In this document: positions 33,492 to 42,662 of the stretch, piece by piece | Numbering within the stretch: the first letter of the stretch is position 1 | How the letters are laid out: each line of letters starts with the position of its first letter | From: UBA7672 sp965279085 | GTDB taxonomy: Bacteria; Pseudomonadota; Alphaproteobacteria; Caulobacterales; Hyphomonadaceae | Length of the DNA stretch: 64,000 nt | Reading direction: 5' to 3' | Assembly: GCA_965279085.1 (NCBI GenBank) | Contig: OZ257149.1 | Coordinates: forward strand, 1,736,001 to 1,800,000 | Notes under the pieces: model-generated | Told to the model about the DNA's origin: nothing | The model's database searches: none | Seen by the model: only the letters and a program-made list of their open reading frames with translations | Made by a program: the position numbers and the translations under genes

Positions 33492-34078
33492 CCGGCCTTC
33501 TCCTTACCCCGTTGAATGGACAGAACGCCCGTACGCGAGACCTCGACGAGGCCAAGCGGGCGCATGAGTTCGATGAACTGGTCGATCTTCTGGCTCGCGC
33601 CGGTGACCTCGAAGATGAAGCTCTCATTGGTCGTGTCGATGACGTGGGCGCGGAAGATTTCCGAGATGCGCAGCGACTCGACGCGCGCGTCGCCTTTGCC
33701 CGCCACCTTCACCAGCGCGAGTTCGCGCTCGATGCCGCCGGTGGAATTGGTGACGTCGATGACTTTCGCGACTGGCACGAGACGCAGAAGCTGCTGCTCG
33801 ATCTGCTCCAGCACATGGTTGGTGCCGGATGTGACAATGGTGATGCGCGACTGGTGGGCGTTGCGGTCGATCTCGGCGACCGTCAGCGACTCGATGTTGT
33901 AGCCGCGCGCGGCGAACAGGCCGACGACGCGCGCAAGGACGCCCGGTTCGTTGTCGACGATGCAGGCGAGTGTGCGTGTCTCCACGCGCTCGTCGGCGTG
34001 CGTCATGTCGTAGGCGGAGGCGGGATCTTCGCGGCCGCCGGATTTGGCCGGGGCGCGGGGACGCGGGGCGCGTGTCAT
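33488..34078 (-). CDS. ilvN: Acetolactate synthase small (regulatory) subunit
   Basis: A 196-residue protein. An N-terminal Pro/Arg-rich extension of about 30 residues precedes the ACT domain (TRTLACIVDNEPGVLARVVGLF, about 35-110), which binds valine for feedback inhibition, and the C-terminal dimerisation domain. It partners IlvB encoded 2.7 kb upstream in the same run. It overlaps its neighbours on both sides by 4 nt. In many genomes ilvB and ilvN (ilvH) are adjacent; here four genes separate them. Confidence 0.95.
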   Translation of the reverse strand: MTRAPRPRAPAKSGGREDPASAYDMTHADERVETRTLACIVDNEPGVLARVVGLFAARGYNIESLTVAEIDRNAHQSRITIVTSGTNHVLEQIEQQLLRLVPVAKVIDVTNSTGGIERELALVKVAGKGDARVESLRISEIFRAHVIDTTNESFIFEVTGASQKIDQFIELMRPLGLVEVSRTGVLSIQRGKEKAG

Positions 34079-34629
34079 GTGGTGATTTCCTCGATCTTCC
34101 TGCCGCGGCGCACGGGGTCGACGGCCTTGAACACTTCGGCGACGAACTTGCGCCGTTCCGTCATCAGCGCCTCGGCGGAGGCCCGATCCGGGCCAGGACC
34201 GGCGCCAGCTGTATCGAGCACTTGGTAGGCTTTGACGAGAACATTGAGGATCGGCTGGCGATGGCCCTGATATCCGGCTTCCTTCTCGGCGCCGTGATCC
34301 GTGTCGGTGCGGTTCGGGAAGAAGACGCGACCGCGGTCGATCAGCGCCGACAGGCGCGCCCGGGCATCGGACCTGCGGCCGGCGAATTCAGCGTCGCCGT
34401 AGGAGACGCCCTTTTCCGCCAGCAGTTCATGCGAATGCGCCAGCACGGCGAGGATCTCGTCCGACCAGCCGATGACGTCGCTGTCGTAGGCGAGCTTCAG
34501 GCTGGCGACATTGCGCTTCTCTTGGCGGGAGACGAGGCGCATGTTGAGAAAGAAGGACGAAATCGCGAGGAAGGCGGAAATCAGCGCCAGCCACTCGTTG
34601 ATCCCGAAATTATCGAAGAACTCGGCCAT
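34075..34629 (-). CDS. Single-pass membrane protein of unknown function
   Basis: A 184-residue protein with one N-terminal membrane segment (about 12-30, INEWLALISAFLAISSFFLN) and a soluble, charged, mostly helical remainder that carries several conserved-looking Arg/Asp pairs. I know no family. The gene is tightly packed: 6 nt after the glycosyltransferase-like gene and overlapping ilvN by 4 nt. Confidence 0.75.
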   Translation of the reverse strand: MAEFFDNFGINEWLALISAFLAISSFFLNMRLVSRQEKRNVASLKLAYDSDVIGWSDEILAVLAHSHELLAEKGVSYGDAEFAGRRSDARARLSALIDRGRVFFPNRTDTDHGAEKEAGYQGHRQPILNVLVKAYQVLDTAGAGPGPDRASAEALMTERRKFVAEVFKAVDPVRRGRKIEEITT

Positions 34630-34635
34630 CGCCCC

Positions 34636-35703
34636 TCACTCCGCCGCGCGATGTGCAACCGCCGGCGCTTTCGCGGCGCGGGCGTAGAGCTTGAGGTAGG
34701 CTTCACCGCCGGCTTCGAGACTCAGATTCTCGGCGATGTAGGCGCGAGGGTTGAAGCTGGAAAGCTTCGACCAGAATGTGGCGAACTGGGTCTCCATCTC
34801 TTCGAGCTTGAAGCGGACGCCACAGCGGTCGTCGAAATACGGCACGGAGCTGACTTCGAGACCCGGCGGATGGAGCATGTTCGGATCGACGATCACGCCA
34901 TCCTCCCACGCGAAGATCGGGATCTTGGCGGCCATCGCTTCCTGGCAGGCAAGGCCCTGCGTCTCATGCTCGCACAGGAAGGCCATCGACTTCGAGGCGC
35001 GCAGCGTGCCGATGAAGTCGTTATAGTGATGGTGGCCGTAGCGCAGCACCTTGTAGGTCTTGCCCTGAGCTTCCAGCATCTTCGTCATGCGGCCGAGAAC
35101 GGTGTTGACGCGCTCGTCGCGGAACCAGCGGATCTTGTCGTAGATCAGGACGTCGTTCGTCTTGGGCTCGCGCGAGAGATCGGAGATCGACTTCACATCG
35201 ATGCCGACGGGCCAGACAACCGTCTTCTCCTTGCCTGAGTAGGGGGCGAAGTAATCGACATACCACTGGCAGGGCTGGATGAAGAAGCGGAAGCGATCCT
35301 GCGCAGCGAGCTTTACGGACTCCTGCGGCGACCCGTAGTCGCCCGGCCCGAAGATGGTGGGGTTGGGCAGCTGCACCTGATCGATCACCGAAGGATAGCC
35401 GCCGATACCGATCGGATAATGCGGCATGCGCGACGCCGTCGCGAAGTCATTGATACGCACGTCGGCCCCGACGGCCTTGAGGCAACGCTCCAGCCCGCGG
35501 AAAGCGACATAGAAGCCGGTGTGGACCTGCGTGCGCTTGAGATTGCGCACGATGTAGCGGGCCATTCGGCGCGAGTGGGAATAGGCGTAGCCGATCGGCC
35601 CCGGAACAGCCTTCAGCTCCAGCCCGTCATAGAACAACAGCACCAGCGGACCCTTTGAGGTCTTCACCAGGCTGTCGCGCGGATTGCCTTCAGTCTGCGT
35701 CAT
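34636..35703 (-). CDS. Glycosyltransferase-like protein
   Basis: A 355-residue soluble protein. The N-terminal half is a Rossmann-like domain; the C-terminal half has a GT-B donor-site pattern (SKSMAFLCEHETQGLACQEAMAAKIPIFAWE, an E-x7-E-like arrangement), as in GT4-type enzymes. The motif is present but overall similarity to named families is not recognisable by eye, so the activity is a guess. It lies inside the ilv run, 77 nt after a lipoprotein gene and 6 nt before the next gene, so it is expressed with amino acid genes. Confidence 0.65.
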   Translation of the reverse strand: MTQTEGNPRDSLVKTSKGPLVLLFYDGLELKAVPGPIGYAYSHSRRMARYIVRNLKRTQVHTGFYVAFRGLERCLKAVGADVRINDFATASRMPHYPIGIGGYPSVIDQVQLPNPTIFGPGDYGSPQESVKLAAQDRFRFFIQPCQWYVDYFAPYSGKEKTVVWPVGIDVKSISDLSREPKTNDVLIYDKIRWFRDERVNTVLGRMTKMLEAQGKTYKVLRYGHHHYNDFIGTLRASKSMAFLCEHETQGLACQEAMAAKIPIFAWEDGVIVDPNMLHPPGLEVSSVPYFDDRCGVRFKLEEMETQFATFWSKLSSFNPRAYIAENLSLEAGGEAYLKLYARAAKAPAVAHRAAE

Positions 35704-35780
35704 TGATGCGTATCGCCCAGCCGGTCGCGAGTGTTGCGGGCTTCATAGCAGAACATGGCCATCCGTCCCTCCCCTTCGCG

Positions 35781-36326
35781 CTAGCGTGCCATGCGGTCAG
35801 CGCCGCAGGCTTCGCGGATGGAGGCCGTGAGGGCGTAAGCGCGCCAGGCCTTGCCTTCGGGCGCAGCGGGAGCGGCCGCCTGCTTCAGCAGGTCTGTTGC
35901 CTGATCGCCTTCGAGAACCGTCATCACTGCAAGGTCGGCGCAGTCGGTTCCCGACTTTGGCGCTTCAAAGAAACGCTCGGCGCCGGTGGCGCGGATATAG
36001 GCCCAGCCCGCCGTGGCCATCTGGTAGAGGAAGAGGCCGTCGGTCTCCTCAGAATGCGCCGCTGGGGCCGGACCGTCGCCGAGGAAATAGACGCAGGCCA
36101 TCCGGGGTGGATGATCGTAATCCGGCGCAACGATCTTTTCGCAGTTATCGAGCACCTGCGCGCCCATCTGCGGAACCATGCTGATGATGCCCGGCAGCAC
36201 GACCTGCGTTGCAGGCGGACCGCCCGCGAGTTCGCCTGCCGGCGTCGACGGCGCGCCGTCGAGTTCGGCGGGCTTAGGCTCGCAGGCCGCGAGCGCGAGA
36301 AGAAGGATTGCAGCGAGACGCTTCAT
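35781..36326 (-). CDS. Putative lipoprotein of unknown function
   Basis: A 181-residue protein with a lipoprotein signal (MKRLAAILLLALAAC, Cys15). The mature part has several Cys (DNCEKI, MACVYF, GTDCADL, REACGAD), probably forming two disulfides in the periplasm. The start at 36326 overlaps the end of the receiver-like gene by 4 nt. Family not recognised. Confidence 0.72.
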   Translation of the reverse strand: MKRLAAILLLALAACEPKPAELDGAPSTPAGELAGGPPATQVVLPGIISMVPQMGAQVLDNCEKIVAPDYDHPPRMACVYFLGDGPAPAAHSEETDGLFLYQMATAGWAYIRATGAERFFEAPKSGTDCADLAVMTVLEGDQATDLLKQAAAPAAPEGKAWRAYALTASIREACGADRMAR

Positions 36327-36730
36327 GGCAACGGGCTCCGGCGCTTGGCCTCGATGGCGCGGCGGCATGCCGGAGACACCGCAGCGACGGCGTTCATGGT
36401 CTGCTTCAGCGTGAAAGGCATCTGGAGAATGCGCGTGCGCGCATCCTGGTCGATCCGGTCATGTTCCGGATCGCTGGACGGGAGGCAGCAGATGATCCCC
36501 GTGATCGCGCCGCCATAGCGGATCTGCTCGACAAGGAGCGACGCCTTCATGTCCGGCGCGCCGGCGAAGAGGATCGCATCCGTCTGGCCGATGAGGGCCA
36601 GTTCCACGGCCTCCTCGCCATGGAAGCACTCGACAGTCTTGAGGCCACAACTGTCCAGCAGCTGGCAAACGATCCCGCGAACCGCTTCCTCCGGATGGAG
36701 GACGAGGACGGTGGGCGTCTTGCCAGCCAT
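36323..36730 (-). CDS. Receiver-like protein lacking phosphorylation residues
   Basis: A 135-residue protein with the (beta-alpha)5 receiver pattern (TVLVLHPEEAVRGIVCQLLDSCGL, FHGEEAVELAL, a late LQMPFTLKQTMNAV). The active site is changed: the acidic DD pair is HP-EE, the phospho-acceptor Asp after DAILF is Ala, and the switch Lys before PF is Met. It should not be phosphorylated by a histidine kinase in the normal way and may sense by binding. It follows ilvB by 23 nt and overlaps the lipoprotein gene by 4 nt. Confidence 0.75.
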   Translation of the reverse strand: MAGKTPTVLVLHPEEAVRGIVCQLLDSCGLKTVECFHGEEAVELALIGQTDAILFAGAPDMKASLLVEQIRYGGAITGIICCLPSSDPEHDRIDQDARTRILQMPFTLKQTMNAVAAVSPACRRAIEAKRRSPLP

Positions 36731-36753
36731 GACAGCTCTCCTCCGTATCCGAG

Positions 36754-38526
<1,773 letters not shown>

Positions 38527-38573
38527 CTGATTTCCGTCCATCTCGCCGCTCTGAAGTGTTCTGCAGGTTTGGG

Positions 38574-38601
38574 GAAAAGAAAAAGGGCCACTCGGGCCCT
38601 T
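38574..38601 (-). terminator. Attenuator terminator before ilvB
   Basis: On the minus strand, AAGGGCC-CGAGT-GGCCCTT forms a 7-bp stem followed by TTTTTCTTTTCC. It lies between the leader peptide and ilvB. A second hairpin (GCCCGGT with ACCGGGC, 38622-38641, extended by CTCGCCG with CGGCGAG, 38611-38651) covers the leader stop codon and could compete with leader translation. Confidence 0.82.
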
Positions 38602-38632
38602 CGCATGCGTCTCGCCGTTCAGCCCGGTTGCG

Positions 38633-38689
38633 TTACCGGGCCGGCGGCGAGCCAATTACGAGTACGAGCGCCTGATGGCTCCCGGACAT
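38633..38689 (-). CDS. ilvB leader peptide, 18 residues
   Basis: The frame reads MSGSHQALVLVIGSPPAR and stops with TAA. Five consecutive regulatory codons, Leu-Val-Leu-Val-Ile, are those of the branched-chain amino acids made by the downstream enzymes. GGGAG lies 8 nt before the ATG, a promoter lies 33 nt upstream and the terminator starts 31 nt after the stop. This is the classical layout of an attenuation leader. Position and content both support it. Confidence 0.85.
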   Translation of the reverse strand: MSGSHQALVLVIGSPPAR

Positions 38690-38721
38690 GGGGTTTTCTC
38701 CCAAAAACACTGTGGAAAAGG

Positions 38722-38750
38722 CCAATACCGTTTCACGAGCGTTGGGTCAA
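38722..38750 (-). promoter_or_regulatory. ilvB promoter (sigma70-type)
   Basis: On the minus strand -35 TTGACC (38745-38750) and -10 TATTGG (38722-38727) are separated by 17 nt. Transcription would start near 38715, 26 nt before the leader ATG. Confidence 0.72.
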
Positions 38751-38807
38751 TCTGCGCGTGGGGGCAAGAATTGACCTTGTGAGGCAGTTGCCGATCTCTG
38801 GGTAGGT

Positions 38808-38885
38808 CGTTACACTACACGAATAACTCATGTAGTGTAACGCGAAGCCGTTATTGCACCACATGGGTTATTCGTGTAGTGCAAC
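38808..38885. repeat. Two inverted copies of a 33-bp palindrome before the nucleotidyltransferase gene
   Basis: Copy 1: CGTTACACTACA (38808-38819) and its exact inverse TGTAGTGTAACG (38831-38842) around an 11-nt spacer. Copy 2, in opposite orientation: TTGCACCACA (38854-38863) and TGTAGTGCAA (38875-38884) around TGGGTTATTCG, the near inverse of the first spacer. Changes between copies (TTAC to TTGC) are matched in the opposite arm, so pairing is kept. Copy 2 ends 3 nt before the start codon. It is most likely a double operator or an RNA structure. Confidence 0.8.
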
Positions 38886-38888
38886 AGC

Positions 38889-40178
38889 ATGCTTCAGATA
38901 CCGGCCTCGCTTCAGACCGCCTACGCCAACCTGCTTCAGGCGCATCTCAATCAGCCGCACTTCGAATTCGATGGCGCGCCTTTCACGATGGAGAAGCGTG
39001 GCAAGCTCTACTGGTATGTGAACCAGCGCAGCGTCGGCGCATCTCCCCCGAGGCAACGCTATCTCGGGCCGGACACTGACGAAATGCGCGCGCGCATCGA
39101 GGAGATGCGCAGCCAGAAAACCGACCGCGAAGCGTTCAAGGATTCGTGCGCACACCTGGTTGCGCAGCTTCGAGCAGGCGGCGCTCCCGGAATAGATCGC
39201 CAGACGGGATCGGCTCTGCGCGCCCTTGTCCGAAGCGGCGTGTTCCGGCTTGGCGTCACGCTTGTGGGAACACAGGCCTTCCGACACTACGACTTCGAAC
39301 TTGGCGTCGTTCTCTCGGGAAGCGACGCAACAAACCAGCAGCTCAGGGAAACAAGAGACCTCGACGTTGCGGCGTTCGAAAGGCTTTCAGGCACGATTGA
39401 TGATGAAGCTGACCCCGACCTCGGGCAGGCGCTTCTGGAACTGGGCTACAAGCCCGTCAGCAGGCTTGAGCGCAACAAGCCGACAAGCTGGCGTCACTCG
39501 CACTCAGCTTACGATATCGATTTTCTTACACCCTCGTTCAACGAACAGCAGGGACCAACACACCTCAAGTCGCTGAATGTCTGGGCGCAGAGCCTGCACT
39601 ACCTCAACTTCCTGATCAAAGATCCGATGCCCGCCGTATCAATCTATATGGAGGGCTTGCTGGTTCAGGTTCCGCGCCCAGAGCGATACGCGATTCACAA
39701 GCTCATCATCTCGCAACAGCGCGCTGCCGGCTCGGGCGCCAAGGCGCGGAAAGATATGCAACAAGCCCGCGCGATCATTTGGGCAATGGCGGAAGATCGG
39801 CCACACGAAATCAAAACTGCCATCGCCGAAGCAGATTCGATGGGAGAGAAATGGCGCAAGTCGCTTGATCAAGCGCTGGCCATCGCATTCAAGGCGCCAT
39901 CTCTCCACCACGATTTCGACCGCGACGTCGTATGGTTCGAAGGCATGGCTCTAGGAACGAAACATCGGTTCTCGATAAGCGAAGAAGCGCTGAACGATCA
40001 TTTTGACGACGGCGCTCGAACTCCCGAGGCTTTGGTTGAAGCCGCTCGCCGGCACAGAAGCGCAATCGAAAGGCTGGTGGCGCGCAAGTTCCGAAACGAG
40101 CCGTCGCTTGAAACAATCCTGACGACCGCCGATGTTGCAGAACTTTCGAAAGGCGAAGCTAAGCGCCCGTCGCGCTGA
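38889..40178 (+). CDS. GSU2403-type nucleotidyltransferase fold protein
   Basis: A 429-residue protein resembling the NTP_transf_8/GSU2403 family. The nucleotidyltransferase core has LVGTQAFRHYDFELGV (the GT/GS helix start) and, 30 residues on, TRDLDVAAF, the metal-binding DxD. A helical C-terminal half follows. The ATG lies 3 nt after a palindrome and has no ribosome site, so the start could be a leaderless one. Codon choice and base composition look less GC-biased than the neighbours. The gene stands alone between ilvB and miaA. The target of nucleotidyl transfer is unknown; no antitoxin-like partner is adjacent. Confidence 0.78.
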   Translation: MLQIPASLQTAYANLLQAHLNQPHFEFDGAPFTMEKRGKLYWYVNQRSVGASPPRQRYLGPDTDEMRARIEEMRSQKTDREAFKDSCAHLVAQLRAGGAPGIDRQTGSALRALVRSGVFRLGVTLVGTQAFRHYDFELGVVLSGSDATNQQLRETRDLDVAAFERLSGTIDDEADPDLGQALLELGYKPVSRLERNKPTSWRHSHSAYDIDFLTPSFNEQQGPTHLKSLNVWAQSLHYLNFLIKDPMPAVSIYMEGLLVQVPRPERYAIHKLIISQQRAAGSGAKARKDMQQARAIIWAMAEDRPHEIKTAIAEADSMGEKWRKSLDQALAIAFKAPSLHHDFDRDVVWFEGMALGTKHRFSISEEALNDHFDDGARTPEALVEAARRHRSAIERLVARKFRNEPSLETILTTADVAELSKGEAKRPSR

Positions 40179-41094
40179 CCGCTTCCGCGTGCAAGTCCAC
40201 GATAGTGCGTGCCCGCACGTCAAGCGACTGAGAAGGGATGCGCGGCCACAGCGTGAACTGGTGGGCGATCCAGGTCATCTGGCGCTTCGCATAGCGGCGG
40301 GTGTCGCGCTTGCAGCGCTCGATGGCGTCGGTGAGCGGGATGCGGCCGGCGAAGTGATCGGCGAAGCCGGGCATGCCGTGCGCGCGCATGGCGGGCAGTT
40401 CGGAATCGAGCTTCCGATCCCACAGGCGCCGCGCTTCTTCGAGCGCGCCCTGCTTCATCATCGTGTCCACGCGCTGGTCGATGCGTCCGTAGAGAACCTC
40501 GCGCGGTGGCGTCAGTGCGACGCCCACCCACGAACCCGCCGGCAACACAGGCGCCTGTTCGCCGTGGAAAGACGAGATCGGGCGGCCCGTGGCGATGAGC
40601 ACTTCGAGCGCGCGGGCCGTGCGCTGGCGATCTTGCGGGTCTATGCGCTCCTTCGCGGCTGGATCCTTCGCCACGAGATCCGCATACGCAGCAGCCTGAT
40701 CCTGCGCCACACGGGCGCGGGCTTCGACGCGGGCAGGCTCGGGCGTTGGCGGGATTTCAGAGAGACCGTCGGTCAGCGTCATAAGGTAGAGACCCGTGCC
40801 GCCGACGACGATGGGTAGTTTGCCTTGGCCCTGCAGCTCCGCGATCTTCGCGGCGGCTTCCTTCGACCACGCCCCGGCATTATGGCGAGCGGCGGCGTCG
40901 ACATGGCCGAACAGATGATGTGGGGCCGAGGAGAGTTCTTCCGCATCCGGGCGGGCAGTGAGGATATCGAGGTCGCGATAGCACTGCATGGCGTCGGCGT
41001 TGATGATTTCACCATCCAGACGCTTCGCGAGAGCGATGGCCAGCTTTGTCTTGCCGCTAGCGGTCGGCCCATGGATCAAAATCACTGGTCGCAT
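40159..41094 (-). CDS. miaA: tRNA dimethylallyltransferase
   Basis: A 311-residue enzyme that adds a dimethylallyl group to A37 of tRNAs reading UNN codons. P-loop GPTASGKT is at residues 9-16; INADAMQCYRDLDILTARP and VVGGTGLYL are family signatures, and the tRNA-binding region has RDTRRYAKRQMTW. Start at 41094 (MRPVILIHG) is canonical. The 3' end overlaps the nucleotidyltransferase gene tail to tail by 20 nt. Confidence 0.96.
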   Translation of the reverse strand: MRPVILIHGPTASGKTKLAIALAKRLDGEIINADAMQCYRDLDILTARPDAEELSSAPHHLFGHVDAAARHNAGAWSKEAAAKIAELQGQGKLPIVVGGTGLYLMTLTDGLSEIPPTPEPARVEARARVAQDQAAAYADLVAKDPAAKERIDPQDRQRTARALEVLIATGRPISSFHGEQAPVLPAGSWVGVALTPPREVLYGRIDQRVDTMMKQGALEEARRLWDRKLDSELPAMRAHGMPGFADHFAGRIPLTDAIERCKRDTRRYAKRQMTWIAHQFTLWPRIPSQSLDVRARTIVDLHAEAVSATGA

Positions 41095-41184
41095 TGCGAC
41101 GTACTCGAACCCCAACCTTTACGCGTGACCACGGTGCCCGTAAGAGCGCGTGACCCCGCCTAACGCGACAGAACCGTAACGTCC

Positions 41185-42054
41185 ATGTCTCTTGTCCTGA
41201 CTCTTGTGTCCCAAAGCAGCGACGCCACGCAGCTGGCGAAAGCAGCGCCGGGCGGCACTGGCAATGTAACGGACCTTTCGTCCGGCGCCTGGCGCGTGGC
41301 GGAGCGTAATGTTGCCGGCGGCGCGGATCTGGTCAGCTGGCTCGACGTCGAAGCGCCGAAAGCCGGCGCTGACTGGGCGATTACACCCCCGACCAACCGG
41401 AAGAAGCGCCTGCTGATCTCCGACATGGACTCGACCATCATCGGCCAGGAATGCCTCGACGAACTGGCGGACTTCGCGGGCCTGAAAGCGGAAGTCTCCG
41501 CCATCACCGAACGCGCCATGCGCGGCGAACTCGATTTCGCGGGCGCCCTCGTCCAGCGTGTCGCCATGCTGAAGGGCCTCGGGCTCGGCGCGCTGGAGCA
41601 GTGCCACAACCAGCGCGTGCGGCTTAATCCCGGTGCGCGCGAGCTGGTGGCGACGATGAAGGCGCATGGCGCGCGCGCCGTGCTGGTCTCAGGCGGCTTC
41701 CGGTATTTCACCTCACGTGTGGCGAAGATGGCCGGCTTCGACGATGACCGCGCCAACACGCTGATCGACGACGGCGCGGCGCTGACAGGCGTAGTGGGCC
41801 AGCCCATCCTGGGCCGCGAAGCAAAGCTGACTGCGTTGAAGGAAGAAACCGCCGCGCTGGGCGCGACGCCGGACGACGCGGTAGCAATGGGCGATGGCGC
41901 GAACGATCTCGACATGATCCGCGCGGCTGGACTCGGCATCGCCTACAAGGCCAAGCCCATCGTCGCGGCTGAAACGCACGCGCGCATCCAGTATACGGAT
42001 CTGCGCGCCGCGCTGTTCTTTCAGGGCTATCGCGTCGACCAGATCGTACAGTAG
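41185..42054 (+). CDS. serB: Phosphoserine phosphatase
   Basis: A 289-residue HAD enzyme for the last step of serine synthesis. Motif I is ISDMDSTIIGQECLDELADF (nucleophile Asp), motif II is LVSGGF, and motif IV is AMGDGANDLDMIRAAGLGIAYKAKP. The N-terminal 75 residues replace the ACT-like part of longer SerB proteins. It is divergent from miaA and convergent with the next small gene. Confidence 0.95.
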   Translation: MSLVLTLVSQSSDATQLAKAAPGGTGNVTDLSSGAWRVAERNVAGGADLVSWLDVEAPKAGADWAITPPTNRKKRLLISDMDSTIIGQECLDELADFAGLKAEVSAITERAMRGELDFAGALVQRVAMLKGLGLGALEQCHNQRVRLNPGARELVATMKAHGARAVLVSGGFRYFTSRVAKMAGFDDDRANTLIDDGAALTGVVGQPILGREAKLTALKEETAALGATPDDAVAMGDGANDLDMIRAAGLGIAYKAKPIVAAETHARIQYTDLRAALFFQGYRVDQIVQ

Positions 42055-42066
42055 CGAGCCCCGCCG

Positions 42067-42639
42067 CTAGGCGCATTCGCGCTCAAACAGCGTTGCAGCG
42101 ACCTCTCCGGATCGGGATATCGCCACAAGCGTGAACCAGCTGTACAGGTCGCTTTCTCGCCCCTTCCATTCGGAAAAGTCGCCGCCGAGAACATCGCTCA
42201 GATGCTCAAACCGCACGACAAGTCGGTAGGGCGGCGCTCCCAATTCAACGTCGGTCAGCTCAACACGATCCGTCGTCCGAGGCTCGATATATGTGTTGTG
42301 GCCAAGCGCGCCGTCATAGCCATCCTTGCGGGCGTCAAAGACGCGAGACTCCCGTCCGCATGAAGCGCATTTCAGCGAGATCGGATCGTCTCGCCACTCA
42401 TCGTCCCGGTCGTGTGCATAGGCGACAAAATTTCTGCCGCCACAGACACAGGCCACATCGAAGATGGAATTGATCGGCTCGCCGTGACCATCGAACGGAT
42501 AGTCCGCCAACGCGCTTGAAGTCAGCTTCAAGGCATTAAACGAGCTTGGCGGATTGGCCTGATAGTACTGAATCTGCTCATCGAGCGGGACGTTGGCGTC
42601 CCATTCGATTCCGCCGTCCTCGCCTACGCGACCGCCCAC
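42067..42639 (-). CDS. Uncharacterised protein with a zinc-ribbon-like motif
   Basis: A 190-residue protein read from a GTG at 42639, preceded by GGAGGGG. Two Cys pairs (ACVCGGRN and KCASCGRE, about 30 residues apart) resemble a zinc ribbon; the rest is rich in Asp, Glu and aromatic residues without known motifs. An upstream ATG at 42708 would overlap the protease gene. No family recognised. It ends 12 nt from serB, tail to tail. Confidence 0.65.
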   Translation of the reverse strand: MGGRVGEDGGIEWDANVPLDEQIQYYQANPPSSFNALKLTSSALADYPFDGHGEPINSIFDVACVCGGRNFVAYAHDRDDEWRDDPISLKCASCGRESRVFDARKDGYDGALGHNTYIEPRTTDRVELTDVELGAPPYRLVVRFEHLSDVLGGDFSEWKGRESDLYSWFTLVAISRSGEVAATLFERECA

Positions 42640-42662
42640 TTCCCCTCCCAAGCTCGTCGTGC

